NCBI RefSeq assembly: GCF_947499705.1 | Contig: NZ_CANMPJ010000001.1 | Span: 655,501 to 719,500 of the forward strand | DNA from: an uncultured Erythrobacter sp. | GTDB taxonomy: Bacteria > Pseudomonadota > Alphaproteobacteria > Sphingomonadales > Sphingomonadaceae | Direction: 5' to 3' | DNA length: 64,000 nucleotides | Shown: piece by piece, positions 63,863 to 64,000 of the stretch | Layout: each line of letters opens with the position of its first letter | How positions within the stretch are numbered: position 1 is the first letter of the stretch | The notes under the pieces: generated by a model | Database searches by the model: none | Seen by the model: only the letters and a program-made list of their open reading frames with translations | What the model was told of the DNA's origin: nothing | Program-made: the position numbers and the translations under genes

Positions 63863-64000
63863 ATGAGCAAACAGGTCAACGACATTATCGCCCGCGGTGA
63901 GGCCCGTATCGTGGAGGCACCGGTGGCAAAGGCCACGGCGCCGCGCCATCAGGTCGAAGTCGATCGCAATTTCGAGCTGCCCACCGGCCTCTTTGTCGCG
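63863..64000 (+). CDS. Unknown protein, N-terminal 46 residues (3' end outside window)
   Basis: ATG at 63863 follows AAGGAGA, and the frame is open to the window edge. The visible residues (SKQVNDIIARGEARIVEAPV ... VDRNFELPTGLFVA) are soluble-looking and end where a hydrophobic segment may begin. The perfect FNR-type box upstream implies oxygen-responsive expression. I do not recognise the family. Confidence 0.75.
   Translation, partial: MSKQVNDIIARGEARIVEAPVAKATAPRHQVEVDRNFELPTGLFVA

Overview
The window looks like the chromosome of an alphaproteobacterium of the Sphingomonadales, most likely Erythrobacteraceae. This is inferred from GC-rich coding, a TonB-dependent receptor, a carotenoid oxygenase, ATGA/TGATG-coupled operons, the ctaC-ctaD-ctaB-(small protein)-ctaG-ctaE-DUF983-SURF1 oxidase order, bolA beside a J-domain gene, and protein sequences typical of that group. 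About 70 genes are called. No rRNA, tRNA, CRISPR array, insertion sequence or prophage was recognised, and no gene-free stretch exceeds about 300 bases.

Layout. 0-10 kb: the end of a TonB receptor carrying an unusual low-complexity insert, a hydrolase and wax-ester synthase pair, a BaiN-type flavoprotein, an animal-type haem peroxidase and uvrC. 9.6-10.8 kb: an AT-richer PIN-like gene that looks acquired. 10.9-21.9 kb: an M14 peptidase, a GGDEF-EAL protein, Fe-superoxide dismutase, a carotenoid oxygenase, a universal stress protein behind a perfect FNR-type box, a divergent YgiC/YgiB-like pair and tesB. 21.9-25 kb: a coupled acetyltransferase/cupin/acetyltransferase operon of unknown function. 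25-31 kb: H+-pyrophosphatase, thiL, nusB, hisD and hisG. 31-43.8 kb: small metabolic and regulatory genes (a Coq4-like protein, a TetR locus, nudix, bolA, a J-domain protein, GST, an MpaB-like protein, cobS), a class A penicillin-binding protein and two thioesterases.

43.9-46.0 kb is the most unusual part. A 55-residue peptide gene ending in seven prolines is followed by two tightly coupled genes, one with a visible His-x-His cupin-like site. It resembles a cluster for a ribosomally made, modified peptide (RiPP), of a class I do not recognise.

46-51 kb: ruvX, a DUF3089 hydrolase, lepB, acpS, two small membrane proteins, pdxJ and pyrE. 51.2-57.7 kb: the aa3-type cytochrome c oxidase operon with haem and copper assembly factors, including a 41-residue protein. 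57.7-64 kb: an SRPBCC/ArsR pair, thrC, an rRNA methyltransferase-like gene, a stand-alone SecD-head-like protein, folB and moaA-moaD-moaE. The last gene runs off the edge behind a second perfect FNR-type box.

Overall this is core aerobic metabolism (oxidase, proton pyrophosphatase, molybdopterin, histidine, threonine, pyridoxal and pyrimidine synthesis) with oxygen-responsive control at two promoters and a few accessory islands.
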